From positions 2,170,001 through 2,234,000 of the forward strand of contig JAHDVF020001325.1 in the NCBI GenBank assembly GCA_022606425.2: 64,000 nucleotides of DNA, read 5' to 3'. Within the stretch, counting starts at the first letter, position 1. Every line of letters begins with the position of its first letter. The notes beneath the pieces are model-generated. The model worked only from the letters and a program-made list of their open reading frames with translations. It was not told where the DNA came from and searched no databases. The DNA comes from Lepidostoma basale (taxonomy: Eukaryota > Arthropoda > Insecta > Trichoptera > Lepidostomatidae). Shown in pieces: positions 25,363 through 35,895 of this stretch. Position numbers and translations under genes: made by a program.

Positions 25363-25818
25363 AAAGCATTCTTCTTCTTCTTCTTCCTCAGCCTATTCCC
25401 GCCCACTCCTGTACAAAGGCCTCTTCCATTCGCTTCCATGTCATTCTGCCCGGTGCAGACTGCATCCAGGTTATTCCGACGAGTCTGTTCAGATCATCCT
25501 TCCACCGTAGTTGCGGTCGCCCTGCACTTCTCGTCGCCGTTTACGGTCTCCAAGTCGGCAGTCTTCTTTCATCTGAGCTTCTGTCTACGTGACCTGCCCA
25601 TTGCCATTTTAGAGTCGCCACCCGGTGGATGATGTCAGTGACCTTTGTTTTTTCTCTCACCGTATCGTTTCTGACTCTGTCTCTTAGGCTTATTCCTAAC
25701 ATGGCTCTTTCCATGGCTCTTTGGGTCACTCGTAGTTTCTCGGCACTTTGTTTGGACAATGTAACAGTTTCAAGACCATAAGTACCAACTGGCAGAACGT
25801 AGGGTTCATAAAAGCATT
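25363..25818 (-). mobile_element. LINE family E copy 2 with 8-bp target duplication
   Basis: Minus-strand fragment of the element at 16742-17165 (KLRVTQRAMERAMLGISL, LKWQWAGHVDRSSDER). It is flanked by the direct repeat AAAGCATT at 25363-25370 and 25811-25818, the expected target-site duplication of target-primed insertion. It is inserted at the 5' edge of the family B copy. Internal deletions and frameshifts compared with the 16.7-kb copy. Confidence 0.78.
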
Positions 25819-27034
25819 AGGCCCACAAAAATTAGCCAATCTAAAAAAAGTTAATAACGCAATCGACAGAAATGGGATCTATAAGCGATTAAGGAGTGAT
25901 CTAATTCAGGTAGTTTAGTGAAATATCAGATAGTTAAGATGTAGCATTTGATTTATAGAATATTTTTTTGTGTGCTTCATTGTTTTCTTTTAATAATTTC
26001 TAATTATTTGTATTATGTCAACAGTTCTTCTACAAAACAGCCACATATGTAGCTGTTGCTACGCAGTATGCAATAATATCGTGATTAGACATGGCAGCTT
26101 TTGTGATGATATCCGTCGGTCGTTACACGACACAAATACCGCAAAAAAAACTAATTGATTGGCGTGACCGGTGTCATCGAACTGCAGACATCATAAACTC
26201 ACGTCTATAGTATTGTGGTATTGGCGATGCCGCAATAATGTGATGAACCCACATTATGCACAATCATTACGTATGATTATGAAAATTCCACAACACAGTT
26301 CAAACGAGTAGTGAATGATGCCAAATATTCAAAAAAATAATGTTACACTACTATCATAAGTACAATAATTATGTAACGAAGATCTGAGATATAGTGACAA
26401 GATAACATCGATTATTAAGAAAACTTCAAAATGCAAATCTTATTTTAATCTAAAGGAATTAATAATGCCACATCAATTCGTTAAATCTCATTCAAAAACT
26501 TTCCGAAAATTTAGCGGAAAGACGTGACAAAGAGTAATCAAAAGTTACGTAATTTATACCACACTAATTCAAGTATCCCCTAAAACATTTTAAAAAGGTG
26601 TAAAGCATCTCTCGCGCGCTCTTATATACCCATTCAACTAGTGTGAATCTTGTAACAAAGTGTCTGAGCTTTTGAATTTATCACCATCTAAATTCGGGAT
26701 ATTATTTTTGGTGTCGCACCTGCCGCGTCTTATCAAGCTTAAATATGTTTGGAGAAAGCTGTAATCATCTGTTTATCCCTTTCCTCCTTGTGAAATCACG
26801 TATTGGTAGAAAGAGTTGAATAAATATCGGGTATTTTATTTAACTAGCACATTCTGCTGTGCTCAAGTGGCGGCAGACTGTCTAGAAAATTTACTTACTG
26901 AAACAAATGGATTTATTTTTTGAAAACCACAGCGAATTTTGCCTATGATATGATCTCAGGCAATCTTCATTGTACTTGCAAGTAAGTCGTTTCAGTTTTG
27001 CGAGAGAATTGTATAATAAAATGTAATAATTCTG
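25819..27034. other. Intron sequence, unassigned
   Basis: AT-rich, no supported gene. A short stretch of moderately GC-rich text at 26090-26240. Confidence 0.35.
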
Positions 27035-27205
27035 TATTATTTATTGTTTTTGAGTAATGATGTAAAAATTTATATTGAAATAAGTAATACGAATGAAAAC
27101 GTCTGTTTTCTAGTAGTTTTATTATAGTTTAAGGAAATGACATGTTTCGTCTTTCTAAGGCATTATCCAATGTGACATTTGATAATGCCTTGGAAACATA
27201 TTGAT
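27035..27205 (-). repeat. Foldback family F1 arm, copy 3
   Basis: TATTTATTGTTTTTGAGTAA, GAATGAAAACGTCTGTTTTC, then GACATGTTTCGTCTTTCTAA and GGCATTATCC. Immediately after, ACATTTGATAATGCCTTGG begins the inverted arm but stops. It lies just upstream of the candidate ratchet point. Confidence 0.75.
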
Positions 27206-27293
27206 AATGTATGCCTCATTGCCTCATGTACGTTAATACGCATATCTGCTTAAAATTTCTTCATATTTAATTGACTTTTTTATGCACACTAAT

Positions 27294-27356
27294 AATATTT
27301 TTTTCTCATTGTTGCAGGTGAGTCATATGGTGGAAGATTTTATGAGTAATGTAAGT
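27294..27356 (+). promoter_or_regulatory. Candidate recursive splice site (ratchet point)
   Basis: The pyrimidine-rich TTTTTTTCTCATTGTTGCAG ends at 27317 and is followed at once by GTGAGT at 27318, so an acceptor and a donor abut. This is the layout of ratchet points in long insect introns ((Y)nNCAG|GTRAGT). A second donor (AAT|GTAAGT) lies 33 bases on, at 27351, as expected of the downstream site that helps define an RS-exon. Read as a 33-base exon, only frame 0 is open (VSHMVEDFMSN), and it fits the phase-0 junction of the flanking exons, so an alternative micro-exon is also possible. Confidence 0.55.
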
Positions 27357-28289
27357 TTATTGGATCGTGATTCCTACATCTGCATATCGGTAAGACAAAT
27401 AAAACATTTTATTGATGATGACTATTAAAATAATAATAAAAAAATCAACATTTCTACAGTGTGTTTGGTAGTTTATACATATTTTTCTACATTCTAACAA
27501 CACAATTAAAATTAAAAATATATATATATTACATTTAAACATTTTAACTTTTGTGCTCTCTGAATTAAACCTTATTAAAAGAACTGATTGATATTTGTTT
27601 TCATCGTCATCTAGTTGTATTGAATCTGCTTAGAAATACGTAAAAATAACTGTTGTTTAAACAACCTATAAATGAATGTGAATATATGAATGGGAAATTT
27701 GAAAGTAACACTCATATTTAATACTTCAGTGAAATATCTCAAATTTAATATAATTTATAATCATATTTACTCTTAGAGGTGAGAAACGAAACACGTATTC
27801 AAATTATGTTTTGTATATATTATACATATAATAAATAGCTCTTCATATGTTTCGCTACCGCCATAATTCCACTTGATATTCCCATTGTCATCACTTTGGA
27901 TTCGGTGAGTCACCTGGCAGGTAAAATATTTGTAGTTCGGTTGCCATCCGACAGATGGTGTATGGGCCGGAAGTACGCCACAGGCGGCCCCGCCACCGGA
28001 AACAACTGACGCCGCCGGGATGCGATTAGGGGAGGGTTTTCGCAGGGTAATAAAACCCTAATTTTAATTTAGATATCTTCTTCAACGCGTGATCAAGTGG
28101 CGCGAACGAATACAACAAGTGCACTTGGCGGTATCGCGGACCAGGATTCATGTAGCACTATTCAAAACTTACCCTTCATATGTCTCTTGCGCAAGTATTT
28201 CATGAGGGTGAAATCTTTAATAGGTTCATTATCTTTCATAAGCATTTTACATCGTTTTACAAAAGAAAAGCAGGAAGCTTTTCACACAT
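27357..28289. other. Intron sequence with a GC-rich island
   Basis: 27900-28050 is GC-rich (AAGTACGCCACAGGCGGCCC, CGCCGCCGGGATGCG) in an otherwise AT-rich stretch. There is no open frame with splice sites. Candidate conserved non-coding or regulatory block. Confidence 0.4.
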
Positions 28290-28460
28290 TTTTTTCTTTC
28301 TTAAACAATGATGATAAAACTTCATAAATTAATTCGAATGAATTCGCCCGTTTACTAGACTTTTTTGTTGTCTTTTGTAAATTTTCGACTTGTTAACATT
28401 GATAATGTTTTCCTTAAATAAATATAAAAACAAAGCATCTAGAAAACAAACATTTCCATT
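28290..28460. repeat. Foldback family F1, degenerate copy
   Basis: TTTCTTAAACAATGATGATA and GAATGAATTCGCCCGTTTAC on the left, GATAATGTTTTCC and CATCTAGAAAACAAACATTT on the right. Arms recognisable but eroded. Confidence 0.5.
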
Positions 28461-29090
28461 TTTTTAAATTACTTATTACACTTATTTATAAATCGGTCAA
28501 AATTCTCAAATAACTATTTAAAAAACACAAGGCCTTTGCGTTACTGGGAGTTATAGACTTATATGAGATAAATTATTAAACTTCCTATTTCTTCCATTCT
28601 GTATAATTCATTTTCCTTTGTTTACAATTTTTACTGCATGTTGTTTGAGCAAGGCAATTGTTCCGTTTTCTAACTCGACAAATATCTTTAATTTTATTAA
28701 TTTGGGCGTGCTTTATTTTTATCGAACAATTTTAAATGTCGCATTTCATTCATATAATTTTTATTATAAAGAAAGGTGTGTTTCATTTCAGGGGATTTGA
28801 TTTTTACATAAATACATCTGAATCGTAAGAAATTTATATCAGTATCGAAATAGTTCTTCTTTTATTCGGTTTCAGCTCACAGCACAGTTAAAACGCTCCG
28901 ATAAATAATATCATGATAATAAAAAATATTTTTACACACCGATAAATAAAGATTTCTTCCAGTGATTCACGGGAGCCGTGATGGACAAATTGAAACGAAT
29001 CAAGACGCAGCTCTTCCGTGAAAAGTAACAAAGCCCGCGTTGCGGAAGACTTAACAATGTAAGTACCCCAAGGCAGAAAAAACGCGCTCG
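28461..29090. other. Intron sequence, unassigned
   Basis: No supported feature. AT-rich up to 28960. Confidence 0.35.
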
Positions 29091-29370
29091 ATGCTAACCC
29101 ATCGACTACGGCGGAACCCGATCTTTTGTAGAGAACTGAACCTATCAGCATGTCATGAACTGTTCAAGTCTGATGATGACCTAAGTGTTCGGTTTAATTG
29201 GAACCACTACCCAACCGTCTGTTCTTCTTCAATTAGATTCGTCTTATCACGACTAGATTACTGCAATGAAGTCTACGCCAACATCCCCAAACAGCAAACT
29301 TATAAACTCAAGTCCACATTCAACGCAGCAGCAAGACTGATAAGAGGTGGCCGAAGAGCTAGTTTTTTTT
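29091..29370 (+). pseudogene. CR1/L2-like LINE fragment
   Basis: The plus frame reads FVLSRLDYCNEVYANIPKQQ, then TYKLKSTFNAAARLIRGGRR. The SRLDYCN..LP..LQ..NAAARLI pattern is characteristic of the reverse transcriptase C-terminal region of CR1/L2-type elements. Truncated on both sides; the frame ends at a T run. Confidence 0.75.
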
Positions 29371-29939
29371 TTATAAAGTGCATTCGTTGACCTGCTCTAA
29401 AAATATTCAGTTCAAATTGGTTTCTCAAACTCTTCTATAGTTTAAGTTTTATCAAACCGTATATTACAAAATCGGTAACGTTAATTTTGTCATTATAGAA
29501 AAACTGTTATTACAATCACTATAACGCCTTTTTGACCTCTATCACTCAACTTCCGCCCTTTTTTACCCCAATTTAAGATCATACGCATATTGTCTAAAAT
29601 ATAATTACACATCACAATGACCGTTGGGGAGTGTCCGTAACGAATATTTTATAGTCCTTTCGAAATCGAGTTTAACAAAAGGTTTTTTTCAGTAAAAAAA
29701 AAACGTTACTTCAACCCTTAATTTGCTGAGATTGTCATCCTGTATGATTTTTTCGTGATCATTATTTACATATTATATATTTGTTAATGTACAAAGTTTA
29801 TTTTACTATTTTTATATAAGATCCGAATTTATATCAAACATATTTAAAATATTCAATAGGTTTAACGAATTATGCGTACACGAAAGAATACTTTTTTGTT
29901 TATCTACATAAGGTTTTCTAATTTCATTTTTATGTAAAT
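29371..29939. other. Intron sequence, unassigned
   Basis: AT-rich, nothing supported. Confidence 0.35.
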
Positions 29940-30245
29940 GAACTTCCAGATTTCAGTAAAATCAAATAAAATTAAAAGAGATTTCAGTAAATTCAGTAAA
30001 ATCAAGTAAAATCAAATAAAATTCAGTAAAATAAAATAATAATGAAATAAAACGATATTTTATAACATCGTATACCTTTGTCTTTACATATTTCGATAGC
30101 GACCGGTTTCCAAAGGCTGGCTGGGATCGACAGACTGGTCGATCACTCTGCCGATGCTAGCCAACTTGACGAAACCATTCGTTGTCGAAATAAAGACAAA
30201 TTTATAAGTTTTTATAAAAAAATACTCGTTTTATTTCATTATTAT
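29940..30245. repeat. Foldback family F2, copy 3, with expanded tail
   Basis: Arms AATGAAATAAAACGAT and TCGTTTTATTTCATT, with inner TTTCGATAGCGACCGGTTTC and CGTTGTCGAAATAAAGACAA. 29945-30040 holds the F2 tail (ACTTCCAGATTTCAGTAAAA), repeated imperfectly as CAGTAAAATC/AAATAAAATT units. The centre contains CATCGACAGACTGGTCGATC-like text, as in other F2 copies. Confidence 0.72.
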
Positions 30246-30769
30246 TAACATTTTATTTTATTTTATATTTTTGTCTTCATAATCCACGGCACGATTCATC
30301 CGTTGCCCTTGAATCGTGAGGTTTGCACAAGTTAAGCGAAATTTCGTTAATATTTTCCATCGTTTTAATAACATCCCGTCGCTTGTCAGAGACTATTGAA
30401 ATTTTCGCTCGAATAAATCCTAACAGATGCCGGCGTAAAGGTGTTTTTCCCTCGAGCTTATGGCACTTCCACGTAGAAGCTACACGTCTTTATTTGTGTT
30501 GGGAAATATTATATTTAAGCAGATGTGTGTACACACAAATTAACGACGTTTCCTGGGAAAAGCGAAGTAGGACAAATAACTCAAGAGTCAAATATGTGGT
30601 TAAATTGAAATCTCTCAACTTAAGAAGATGTTTCAATACAATTCATTCCACATTACACTAATTAAAATGGAATATTACCGCAATAATCTAGATGAAATTG
30701 ATCTTAAAATGAAAATGTCAATGTATGTTACGTATATTAACATTTGACACTAAAATATCTTTTACTTTT
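30246..30769. other. Intron sequence, unassigned
   Basis: An open frame of 112 codons (30323-30661) has no recognisable domain and no clear splice context. Otherwise nothing supported. Confidence 0.35.
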
Positions 30770-31350
30770 TTTTCATTCCTTTATTGGTTTCAATTACAAT
30801 ATTTGATAATTTATAATAATAAACACGATTGTTTAGTGGTTTTACTTGGATTTAATTTATATAAATTATACAAATTAAATCCAAGTAAAACCACTTAACA
30901 ATTGTGTTTACTATTATATATTAATAATGGAGTTTTACAAAACTAATACTTCAACCATCAACAATATTTGATCCTCGCTGGTGTTTATCTCAAGGATTTT
31001 ATTACTAGTAATAAAATTTCTTTCCATTTGTATTTAAGCTTTACAGATCTGACTCAGTCAAGCTCTGGGGTCCATGATCTATCTATATACTCGTATGTTT
31101 TGACAGTCGCCTTACAGCTGAGGAAGCCATGGAAAACATTTTGGGTATGACTATGGGGAGAATAAAAAGATGTTCGAAAATATTTATTATATAAGAACAA
31201 TTGTGTACACTTAATGTAGCTCAAGTCTATGGTTATTCACTATATTTTCAAATATTTCATTTATTTAATGTCCTTAATTTATTAATTACATCCCCTGGAA
31301 TGTCAGTCGCAAGTTTTGATTCTTGAGGATAGCCGGAAAGTCGTCGATGA
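30770..31350. repeat. Dispersed repeat R2, copy 1, interrupted
   Basis: Matches 38470-38925 closely: TTTATTGGTTTCAATTACAA, GGTGTTTATCTCAAGGAT, GACTCAGTCAAGCTC, CCTTACAGCTGAGGAA, GAGGATAGCCGGAAA. The copy is split by a 153-bp insertion at 30808-30960. Class unknown, non-coding. Confidence 0.85.
30796..30972. mobile_element. Foldback insertion with 12-bp flanking repeat
   Basis: Insert 30808-30960, flanked by ACAATATTTGAT (30796-30807 and 30961-30972). The uninterrupted relative at 38.5 kb has ACAATATTTGAT once, so it serves as the empty site. The insert contains an almost perfect inverted repeat around 30828-30907 (GTTTAGTGGTTTTACTTGGA and its complement), then an asymmetric tail TAATGGAGTTTTACAAAACT resembling the F1 outer arm. 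Confidence 0.82.
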
Positions 31351-31639
31351 AGACCGCACTCTTCAGGGTCTCTTTCTCCATTTCTCTTTCTTTATCTATC
31401 GCTGTCGAACAGGCAGAGATATCATGCAGACAAAATCATTGTGAATTGTTTGTGTTTATAAATAGTGAACATGATTTTATATATGTTAATGATAAAGCAC
31501 TGGTATTTAAAGAGTGATACTTTAATAATATTAATAATATGCTAACTTTTAAAGCGACGTTTTTGTGATGTAAATAGTTAAAAACATATTTTTGACTAGT
31601 GTCACTTTAGACATAAGTAATCATTCTTTTCTATTACAT

Positions 31640-32130
31640 ATTTGAATATGAGTCTTGTATACCAATTTCTTTTGGGAATGCTTGGGGCCAACTCTCTGCA
31701 GCTTCGAATAGATGGGCATCTCTTAACCCATTTCTTTAGATTACTCAGGGGATGTTTCGAGAACTCGGCCGTGCTGGAGGGTGTTCGGCTTTTTGTCCCT
31801 GATAGATATCTCCGACAGCGACAGCATAGATTGTTTTACCTACCGGCCGCCAGAACCAACCTGCCTCTGGTGACACCGGTGGGAAGCAATTAATCTCCTT
31901 AACGCGGTCTCCTCGGAGATCGACGTCTTTCATATTATTGAAAGAACGTTCAGAAGGCAAATACTCTTAATTCTGGAGAGTATCCTGTCTTCCTAATGTT
32001 GAACCATCTCTCATGCGTTTCTGGTAGTATACTATACACAATATATTATTTTACCTGTTCTCAATAGATGCCTTAAAAATAAATTTTGTAATGTCTGTTG
32101 ATGAAATAAACTGATTTGATTTGATTTGAT
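31640..32130 (+). pseudogene. CR1/Jockey-like LINE 3' end with TTGAT tail
   Basis: The plus frame from 31642 reads LRQRQHRLFYLPAARTNL then PLVTPVGSN. After a stop and frameshift it reads LLNAVSSEIDVFHIIERTFRR. This is the usual closing region (RTNL..P..R..N) of Jockey/CR1-type ORF2. The element ends in a repeated TTGAT/GATTT tail at 32108-32131. Confidence 0.72.
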
Positions 32131-32160
32131 TTGTATACCAATAAATGTGATGTAAAATAC

Positions 32161-32576
32161 ATAATCGAGAGTAAATAATGAAAATAAAAAAAAAATATTA
32201 AGAATTTTTCTATGTTTATTTTTAGTGTAAAATCTACTTATTAATTTTCGTCTTCGACCGGTTTCGGCAGCTCGCTGCCTTCTTCTGGCACCTACATCAA
32301 ACTTTGTTGTCCTTATATAGGGTTCGTACTTATCGTTCACAATTCAACCCCCACCATTAGCATCCCCTATATAAGGACAACAAAGTTTGATGTAGGTACC
32401 AGAAGATGGCAGCGAGCTGCCGAAACCGGTCGAAGACGAAAATTAATAAGTAGATTTTACACTAAAAATAAACATAGAAAAATTCTTAATAACATTTTTT
32501 TATTTTCATTATTTACAATGAACTTCTACCAAGAAATTTCAATCAACAACATCAATAATTTAATAATCGAGAGTAA
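32161..32576. mobile_element. Foldback family F3, complete copy with 14-bp flanking repeat
   Basis: The direct repeat ATAATCGAGAGTAA lies at 32161-32174 and 32563-32576. Between them are two arms of about 150 bp (32171-32322 and 32363-32516) that are near-perfect reverse complements, around a 40-bp unique centre, then an asymmetric tail (AACTTCTACCAAGAAATTTC and onward). Each arm carries the hairpin GGCAGCGAGCTGCC, then GAAA, CCGG, TC (plus strand 32408-32431; minus strand 32256-32279). No coding capacity. Long target duplication plus one-sided tail suggests retroelement-type insertion rather than a classic TIR transposon. Confidence 0.85.
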
Positions 32577-33124
32577 TAATGTACGCATCACATTAGTTTT
32601 TTTAAAACGATAATAATAGAAAACGGGTTTTTGACTTGTGTCACTTTAGAAATACTAGTTCGACATCTTCCGAGTGCGTTTTTAAGTGTCAAATGGCGTT
32701 AATGTATAACACATTATTATTTTTCTTATTAACTTTGTCTATTGTCACGTGCTTACCGATTGTGTAATGTTCCCCCTGAACTTTTTATCCAAACTCAGCA
32801 CGTAACACCTGGTTAAATGCAAACAACCATTTGAATAAATGACTTCTTGTTCATCGAGTACTCGGAAACGGATAGTACAAATGTTCAAACACATTGAATA
32901 CAACGAAATGGCATTCTTTTTTGCTGAATTGGGATTCTGTTTACACTTTTTATCGTATTATTAAAAGCCCAATCCGATTATACGCGTCCGAATTTTCTGA
33001 TACGGAAATCTGGTGAATTGATGTATTTGATTACGTTTTCACATGATAATGTGTATCAGTTTTATTCATTGAATTTAGACCGAATGAAAAATATCAAATT
33101 GAGCAAAGATTTTTATTTCTTCTA
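32577..33124. other. Intron sequence, unassigned
   Basis: AT-rich, no supported feature. Confidence 0.35.
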
Positions 33125-33645
33125 TATTTGCCTTCACTGTGTGGTGTTCTTCTACCGACCCTTATATATGGACGCGAAGCATGGAACTGGCAAAAGAAGG
33201 ATGAAAGCAAAATAAATGCAGTAGAAATGAGATGTCTTAGACGAATGTGTAGATACTCTGTGTACGATAGAGTGTCGAATGAAAATATAAGAAGTGAATG
33301 CGGTGCGAATGATGGTGTTACGAACAAAATAATGAGAGTATCATTAAGATGGTTTGAACATATGGAAAGAATGAATGAAGAAAGAATGGTAAAAAAATAT
33401 ATGTTAACGATGTAAATGGAACCAGAAATAGAGGAAGAACGAGGAAAACGTGGCACGATCAAATAAATCAAATATTGAATGTCGGCCATGTGAGGAGTCA
33501 GAGAAATCGACGCGCATGCATGACACGATGTATGAATGTGGAGGAATCGAGAGAAATATGTCAGTAAAAAAGTGTGGCAGTCCATTATTTCTGCCTACCC
33601 CTTCGGGGAGATGGCGTGATGGTTAGTTAGTTAGTTAGTTTGTAG
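33125..33645 (+). pseudogene. RTE-like LINE 3' end (family K), best copy
   Basis: The plus frame 33128-33415 reads LLPTLIYGREAWNWQKKDES, INAVEMRCLRRMCRYSVYDR, NKIMRVSLRWFEHMERMNEE and RMVKKYMLTM. After a frameshift near 33395 it continues NGTRNRGRTRKTWHDQIN, QILNVGHVRSQRNRRACMTR and CMNVEESREICQ, then a stop. The tail ends in GTTA/GTTAG repeats (33624-33640). Other copies: 18480, 24885, 43015, 46835, 48115, 48580, 54565, 57400. Confidence 0.87.
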
Positions 33646-34699
33646 AGTATTCACATTTAAATAAATAGAATTGCACTTATTAATCTCCCTCAATCTTGAT
33701 TAAATCAAATTTGACATAACTCCATCCCTTTATGTAAGTGATAATTTCGTATAATTTTATTGTTAAAATTTATATATCGAAAAATGTTGTGTCACAACGG
33801 AAACATGTCTGTAAAAAGAAAAATAAAGTGTTGTGAAAATACATTATGGAATTTAATGTATTCAAAAGATTTTTATTTCATCTATCCATTAGTCATTTAA
33901 AATGTTCATCTCACTTTCATACCGCCTCGTCTTTGGAGCTAATGTTTTTAAAATCTGTTTTTCATGAATATCATCTCATCCGATATTCAAGAAAATTTTG
34001 AAGTACGCTTTGAAAGTGAAGTTTCGCCGTCTACTGAAACATACACGCCGCCTGTAATGAGCCATGATTGATGATTGATGATTGACAGATCCGACAAAGT
34101 ATCCATTTTTGAACGGCGTGCAATTGCCGAAGACATTAAAGATAATGCGCTATTTGAGGTGTGGCGCAATGCTCGGGAGACTGCATACTCCGCACTCCGA
34201 GCGATTAGCGGCTCTCGTACGTACTAGTATCATGACATGTCCAATAAGTTATTCCAAATGTCAAGGGTTTAGTTTGAAACATATTTTATTTAATACCATT
34301 CGTAATTATAGGTTGTAATCTAATATTATCACTATCGTTCTCATAGAGTTCTATGATTTTGAAGTATTTCTTTTGTCCTCAAAAATCATGTACAATTCAT
34401 ATAATTGTATTTTATCATAAGTATATTTAATGTACTTATGTTGACTTTTGTTACTTTAGAAATACCAGTGCGATTTGATATTCAAATTTCTAATTCGGAT
34501 TTCATTGTATTGTAAAAATTATTATGCACTGTTAAAAATACAACACAATGAATTCCTAAATGAATTTTTAATATCATTGATAAGAATTGTTATTATAATA
34601 ATGGTTATGTGATAACATATGACAGGATTAAACTATTGAGTGTAATAAATGACTAAATGACAGATTAAACTATTGAGCGTGATAAATATAGCCGCAAAT
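33646..34699. other. Intron sequence with a short TGATTGA repeat
   Basis: A TGATTGA unit repeats three times at about 34065-34086. 34080-34260 is GC-richer, with no supported frame. Otherwise AT-rich. Confidence 0.4.
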
Positions 34700-34850
34700 T
34701 AAGTACCAACAAGAAATCGACCTGCAGGAAGACCACCTAAAAGATGGCGAGACAGTTGGACATCTGCATCCCAGGAACAGGTTCCGTGAAATAATAGGAC
34801 ACAGTCCTAAATGAAGCAGAAGAAGTAGTAGAAGAAGAAGAAGAGTGTAA
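34700..34850 (+). pseudogene. RTE-like LINE extreme 3' end
   Basis: Plus strand encodes RNRPAGRPPKRWRDSWTSAS followed by stops, then a GAAGAAGAAGAAG tail (34818-34846). GRPPKRWRD is a conserved C-terminal block of RTE-like ORF2. Confidence 0.7.
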
Positions 34851-35769
34851 TAAAGCTATCTTATGAATAATTAAGTGACATTATCTGATCTCTTCAATTT
34901 ATCAGTTAAACTTATTGAATCAAGTCACACTTTCTTGAGTTATAATAATTTATCTCTTTTATTCACCTGATGAACCATACTACACAAACCTTTCATATGT
35001 ATTTTTCCTACGATAATAGTATTGTTCTTTCGATGTCTAAATAAATAAACCCATTAAGGTGATATTATTGGAATATCGAATATTGTTTGGTACTTAATGA
35101 ATTATTTATATTTAATACATTTTGTATTCTAGTCAATGGTAATTGCTTCTTATCTTTTAAAACTCTTCCCAGCTGTGTTGTGGAAAACTTCTAGAGGTCA
35201 AAAAGTTTCATTCAGCCGTAGGAGCTTATCGGTATCCAGAGACTGGTGATTTCCATAATATTTCATATAAAACGTTACATTATACTTATTTGTAGAGACA
35301 ATACGACATTGTTTATCTAACGTGAGTCATGCGGTACAACATATCGCCACTGTCGACCTTAATTAAATATTTACGGACTTGATATCTACATATGTATTAA
35401 TACACGTATGTATCGTATATATAGCTATAAAAGCACCACAAATTCCTAAAAGCCAAGCGCTCCGCAAATCGTATTATTATATAGAATATTTGAAACACGC
35501 AATTTAAACATTTACGTTTTGCTTTATATCATGCCTTAAACGTAGGATCGTTGAAGCTTTTTATTGTTCTAATTATTTACGTTCGCATAATAAAATACAT
35601 ATTTTTTTTACTAAGGCAATTAATTATATTTTCATGTTTTTTGCTAACTTGATGCTATTTGCAGCATAATGAATACAAGCAAAGGACTGGCAGCTTTACT
35701 GTCTAGAGAATCTACGTTTTATTTCACTAATTAACAATTGTTTACAGCAAATGTGGTAAAGTAATGTCT
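34851..35769. other. Intron sequence, unassigned
   Basis: AT-rich, nothing supported. Confidence 0.35.
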
Positions 35770-35895
35770 CGTTGTTATTCCACATTTGGTAAGGTTGCCT
35801 CTAGAGGAGCGCACATCCGCCGACAGAGCTAAGGAAAAGGAAGCACGGTGAGAATCGAACCATGAACTCGGGCCAGGTGGTTCCATTGTTATACC
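35770..35895 (-). repeat. tRNA-like SINE fragment, family S3
   Basis: On the minus strand AGCGTGGGTATAACAATGG (A-box-like) is followed about 30 bases later by the B box TGGTTCGATTCTCACC. This spacing is tRNA-like, but no full cloverleaf is evident. A single copy in the window, so the family status is a guess. Confidence 0.45.

Noticed and set aside
27900..28050. Exon in the GC-rich block before GTAATAAAACCC
   Set aside because: No open frame with matching acceptor and donor. The apparent CAG|GTAAAA at 27919 has no pyrimidine tract before it.
35770..35895. Functional tRNA gene
   Set aside because: B box and A box spacing are tRNA-like, but the arms do not form a clear cloverleaf. Called a SINE fragment instead.
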